From the NCBI GenBank assembly GCA_004297235.1, contig SCUR01000333.1, positions 1-10,186 on the forward strand: a stretch of DNA of 10,186 nucleotides, given 5' to 3'. Made by a program: the position numbers and the translations under genes. The number at the start of each line of letters is the position of its first letter. Positions within the stretch are counted from its first letter, which is position 1. Under the pieces are notes generated by a model. The model was not told where the DNA came from, made no database searches, and was given only the letters and a program-made list of their open reading frames with translations. Positions 8,169 through 10,186 of the stretch are shown here, one piece after another. This DNA comes from Candidatus Manganitrophaceae bacterium (lineage in GTDB: Bacteria > Nitrospirota > Nitrospiria > SBBL01 > Manganitrophaceae).

Positions 8169-9032
8169 GTGTCCCCGAAAACAACCCGGCTCTGGCACTG
8201 CGGCTCTCATCGATTGAATTACGCCCGGCGGCCGCTCATCATGGCGGTCTTGAACGTCACCCCCGATTCCTTTTCGGACGGCGGACGGTTCTTCGATGCG
8301 AATCAAGCGATCGAGCAAGCGCTTCGAATGGAAGCGGAGGGGGCCGATCTGATCGACATCGGCGGCGAATCGACCCGTCCCGGCGCCGCCGCAGTTGCGG
8401 CCGAGGAGGAGAGCCGCCGGGTGGTTCCGGTGATCGAGCATTTGGCAAAGCGACTCCACATCCCGATCTCGATCGATACGACCAAGTCGGAAGTGGCGCG
8501 ACGGGCCGTTGAAGCCGGCGCTTCGATTATCAATGACGTCAGCGGATTTACACGGGACTCCCAAATGCTCGATGTAGCCGCGCGGGATCGGACCGGCCTC
8601 GTCATCATGCACGCGAAAGGAACGCCCCAAACGATGCAGCGCCGCCCCCGCTATCACGACCTGATCGGGGAGATCCGACGCTTTTTAAGCGATCGAATCG
8701 AGGCCGCGGCAGATCACCGGATTCCAAAAAACCGGATTGCCGTCGACCCCGGCATCGGATTCGGGAAAACCGCCCGTCACAATCTGAAGATCCTCCATCA
8801 TCTCGATTCCTTTTCCGATCTCGGAGTCCCCTTGCTGGTCGGACCTTCGCGCAAATCGTTTATCGGCCGGATTCTCGACCTTCCTCCTTCGGAGCGGATG
8901 GAAGGAACCGCCGCCGCCGTGGCGATTGCGATCTTTCAAGGCGCCCGGATCATTCGGGTCCACGACATTAAGCCGCTGGTTCGGGTCGCCCGCGTCGCCG
9001 ATTCCATCCGGAAGGAGGAGCTGATTCCATGA
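8169..9032 (+). CDS. folP: Dihydropteroate synthase
   Basis: Folate-pathway enzyme that condenses p-aminobenzoate with hydroxymethyl-dihydropterin pyrophosphate to give dihydropteroate; the sulfonamide target. From GTG 8169 the protein has 287 residues, as usual. It shows NVTPDSFSDGG (29-39), LIDIGGESTRPGA, ISIDTTKSEV (from 100), INDVSGF, DPGIGFGK (193-200), GPSRKSFIG with K229, and the terminal RVHD with R263 and H265. A typical MHMQGTP is replaced by MHAKGTP, still compatible with function. The start is uncertain. GTG 8169 gives the right distance to NVTPDSF, TTG 8163 is close by, and ATG 8025 (AAGG 9 nt upstream) would add 48 residues of low-complexity sequence running through the hairpin. 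None has a strong ribosome site. The stop overlaps the start of the PilZ gene (ATGA). Confidence 0.93.
   Translation: MSPKTTRLWHCGSHRLNYARRPLIMAVLNVTPDSFSDGGRFFDANQAIEQALRMEAEGADLIDIGGESTRPGAAAVAAEEESRRVVPVIEHLAKRLHIPISIDTTKSEVARRAVEAGASIINDVSGFTRDSQMLDVAARDRTGLVIMHAKGTPQTMQRRPRYHDLIGEIRRFLSDRIEAAADHRIPKNRIAVDPGIGFGKTARHNLKILHHLDSFSDLGVPLLVGPSRKSFIGRILDLPPSERMEGTAAAVAIAIFQGARIIRVHDIKPLVRVARVADSIRKEELIP
9010..9020 (+). promoter_or_regulatory. Ribosome binding site of the PilZ-domain gene, inside folP
   Basis: GGAAGGAGGAG lies within the last codons of folP, 8 nt before ATG 9029. It selects this ATG over other in-frame options and indicates that the small downstream gene is actively translated from the folP transcript. 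Confidence 0.8.
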
Positions 9033-9424
9033 CGGAAAATGCCCCGCACGACAAAAGAAAATCTTCCCGTCTCGAGGGGGTCACCTTCCCGGTGGAATAT
9101 ACTTTCCCGGACCGGCCGCATTTAATGAAACGGGCCCGCGCCATGAGCATCGGCGAGGCCGGTTTTATGCTTCTGCTCGATGAAAGCGTCGCGATGGGAA
9201 CGCTGCTCCAGCTGAAGCTTTATCTTCCCAAGACCCTCTTCCCCTTTTCAAACTGGCAGGTCATCCCGTTGGAAGCCAAGGTCGTCCGGGTCGACAGCCA
9301 AACGAGCCAGGACGGATCGTACCGGCACGGCCTGCTGATCACAAAAGTAACCGACCAGGACAGCCTGACATTGAAACGATATGTTCACCTCGCCCACTGG
9401 ATGAAAGAAAAAATCGAGACCTAG
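9029..9424 (+). CDS. Small PilZ-domain protein, putative c-di-GMP receptor
   Basis: A 131-residue soluble protein that looks like a single PilZ domain, a beta-barrel fold that often binds the second messenger c-di-GMP. The N-terminal RxxxR motif is present: R10-K-S-S-R14 in DKRKSSRLEG. The barrel continues with a beta-rich body (LLQLKLYLP, LEAKVVRV, RHGLLITKV) and ends in a basic helix. The second canonical motif, [D/N]xSxxG, is expected near 38-46. The sequence there is S40-I-G-E-A-G45, with the acidic/amide and the Ser positions not conserved. Binding of c-di-GMP is therefore uncertain. No signal peptide or membrane segment is seen. It overlaps folP by 4 bases (ATGA) with a strong ribosome site, so the two are co-expressed. 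No functional link to folate synthesis is known to me. Family assignment is fairly confident; function is not. Confidence 0.78.
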   Translation: MTENAPHDKRKSSRLEGVTFPVEYTFPDRPHLMKRARAMSIGEAGFMLLLDESVAMGTLLQLKLYLPKTLFPFSNWQVIPLEAKVVRVDSQTSQDGSYRHGLLITKVTDQDSLTLKRYVHLAHWMKEKIET

Positions 9425-9496
9425 GCCGGCGATCGACCGGGTCGACTGCACGTTTTCGAATTCTTCTCTCTATAACCCAATTGTCCGGAACGTAAA
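9425..9496 (+). promoter_or_regulatory. PilZ-DUF309 spacer with possible weak terminator and -10 element
   Basis: A TCGAC / GTCGA hairpin (9433-9445, loop CGG) is followed by a short T-rich stretch. Further on, TATAAC (9471-9476, five of six to the -10 consensus) lies 20 nt before the next start, without a recognisable -35 at the usual distance. Either signal alone is weak. The arrangement suggests that the downstream gene may start its own transcript. Confidence 0.3.
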
Positions 9497-10093
9497 ATGC
9501 CGCCGCTCTCCCCGATCCCCGATCCGCCCGACATGAAAAGCCTCCCTTGGTACGGCAAAACGCGGGCGCTCCCGGCATATCGATTCGTCCCCGGCCTGGG
9601 GCCCCACCCGATCCGCGATCCAAAAGGACACAGCCACCGGGCGATCCGCGCGCAGGCGCATCCTCCCTGGACCCCCGATCAATGGAAAACGCTCGAAGCC
9701 TACCTGCACGGCATCGATCTCTTCAACCGGTTTTTCTTTTGGGAAGCCCACGAAGCCTGGGAAGCTCTCTGGAAAAGCCATCCGCCCCGCAGCGATCCGG
9801 CCCGATTCATTCAAGGGCTGATCAACACCGCCGCCGCGCTCCTGAAGCTTCACATGCAAGAAATCCCCTCCTCGCGAAAGCTCTGGCGCGCCGCGTCGGA
9901 GCAGCTCGCGCCGTTTCGGAATCAGCTTTGGATGGGACTGGCCGTCGATCGGCTTGTCAGCGAAGCGACCGCTTACCTCCATCCCATCGAAGAAGGAACG
10001 ATCCCGGCCTTGGGACCGGGCACCCCGACGATTCGATTGGGAGGAGCCGACCCGCTCCGACTCAATCGTGACTTGAATTCGGCCCAGGATTGA
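9497..10093 (+). CDS. DUF309 family protein of unknown function
   Basis: A 198-residue soluble protein. Residues about 75-150 carry the DUF309 signature, an alpha-helical domain with LFNRFFFWEAHEAWEALWK (HEAWE at 85-89), followed by FIQGLINTAAALLKLHM. The His-Glu pair after an aromatic-rich helix and the QGL segment define the family; its biochemical role is not established. The N-terminal segment LPAYRFVPGLGPHPIRDPKGHS (about 29-50) looks like a conserved extension that I associate with a subset of DUF309 proteins. The C-terminal tail (about 160-198) is Pro/Gly-rich and probably disordered. ATG 9497 is chosen because GGAA lies 6 nt upstream. ATG 9533 is in frame, lacks a ribosome site, and would still keep both conserved segments. 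It is 72 nt from the PilZ gene, so operon membership is unclear. Confidence 0.82.
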   Translation: MPPLSPIPDPPDMKSLPWYGKTRALPAYRFVPGLGPHPIRDPKGHSHRAIRAQAHPPWTPDQWKTLEAYLHGIDLFNRFFFWEAHEAWEALWKSHPPRSDPARFIQGLINTAAALLKLHMQEIPSSRKLWRAASEQLAPFRNQLWMGLAVDRLVSEATAYLHPIEEGTIPALGPGTPTIRLGGADPLRLNRDLNSAQD

Positions 10094-10101
10094 CCTATAT
10101 T
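10073..10101 (+). promoter_or_regulatory. Candidate promoter for the gene entering at the right edge
   Basis: TTGAAT (10073-10078, four of six to the -35 consensus) and TATATT (10096-10101, five of six to the -10 consensus) are 17 nt apart. They overlap the end of the DUF309 gene, and transcription would start near 10108, about 40 nt before the next ATG. The local AT content is higher than in the genes. Confidence 0.42.
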
Positions 10102-10133
10102 ATCCGAAGATTGTTCAGACCCACTCATCCAAC

Positions 10134-10143
10134 AAAGGAGGTG
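10134..10143 (+). promoter_or_regulatory. Strong ribosome binding site of the right-edge gene
   Basis: AAAGGAGGTG is a nearly perfect complement to the 16S rRNA 3' end, with GGAGG ending 6 nt before ATG 10148. It decides the start of the truncated gene that follows and suggests high expression. Confidence 0.85.
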
Positions 10144-10147
10144 CGGC

Positions 10148-10186
10148 ATGAGGATCATATCTTTTTTAACCCTAATGGTATTGTTG
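10148..10186 (+). CDS. Start of a probably exported protein, truncated by the window edge
   Basis: Only the first 13 codons are present, reading MRIISFLTLMVLL. The early Arg followed by an uninterrupted hydrophobic run is the start expected of a Sec signal peptide, a lipoprotein signal or an N-terminal membrane anchor. The frame is supported by a very strong ribosome site and a candidate promoter upstream. Nothing about the mature protein can be seen, so no function is proposed. Confidence 0.65.
   Translation, partial: MRIISFLTLMVLL

Noticed and set aside
8140..8216. Alternative frame with an Ile/Val/Leu-rich patch just before the folP core
   Set aside because: Considered as a sign of a frameshifted longer FolP N-terminal domain. 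The stretch is short, stop codons lie upstream, and the normal FolP N-terminus is already complete in the annotated frame.

Overview
This window is a dense stretch of bacterial housekeeping genes. All of the genes recognised are on the + strand, in a GC-rich genome with short spacers and several overlapping stop/start junctions. The fused CobA-HemD protein, the hem cluster feeding into ribF, tilS, hpt, ftsH and folP, and small PilZ and DUF309 genes would suit a Nitrospirota-type bacterium. A Desulfobacterota/Geobacter-like lineage has similar gene orders and is not excluded. The lineage is inferred from gene content only.

Layout. (1) 1-2961, tetrapyrrole synthesis: the 3' end of hemC, a cobA-hemD fusion and hemB. 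Together they make uroporphyrinogen III from 5-aminolevulinate and send part of it to precorrin-2 (siroheme/cobalamin branch). (2) 2958-5943: ribF (FMN/FAD synthesis), tilS (tRNA-Ile lysidine synthetase) and hpt (purine salvage), packed almost without gaps (ATGA overlap, 1-nt gap, abutting TGA-ATG). The whole block from hemC to hpt looks like one transcription unit. (3) 5944-6130: the first real intergenic gap, with an extended -10 sigma70-type promoter for ftsH. (4) 6131-7939: ftsH, the membrane AAA+ zinc protease. (5) 7940-8168: a second gap, holding a strong 16-bp imperfect hairpin. (6) 8169-9424: folP (dihydropteroate synthase) overlapping a small PilZ-domain gene. (7) 9497-10093: a DUF309 protein. 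(8) 10148-end: the first 13 codons of a probably exported protein, with a strong ribosome binding site and a candidate promoter.

I found no mobile element, CRISPR array, tRNA, rRNA or obvious novel multi-gene system. The points that most deserve a second look are these: HemB has a hybrid metal site (Cys120, Asp122, Cys130) between the zinc and non-zinc classes. The gaps on both sides of ftsH share a C-rich/G-rich palindromic word, and one copy forms a long hairpin. A PilZ protein translationally coupled to folP has a degenerate second c-di-GMP motif.
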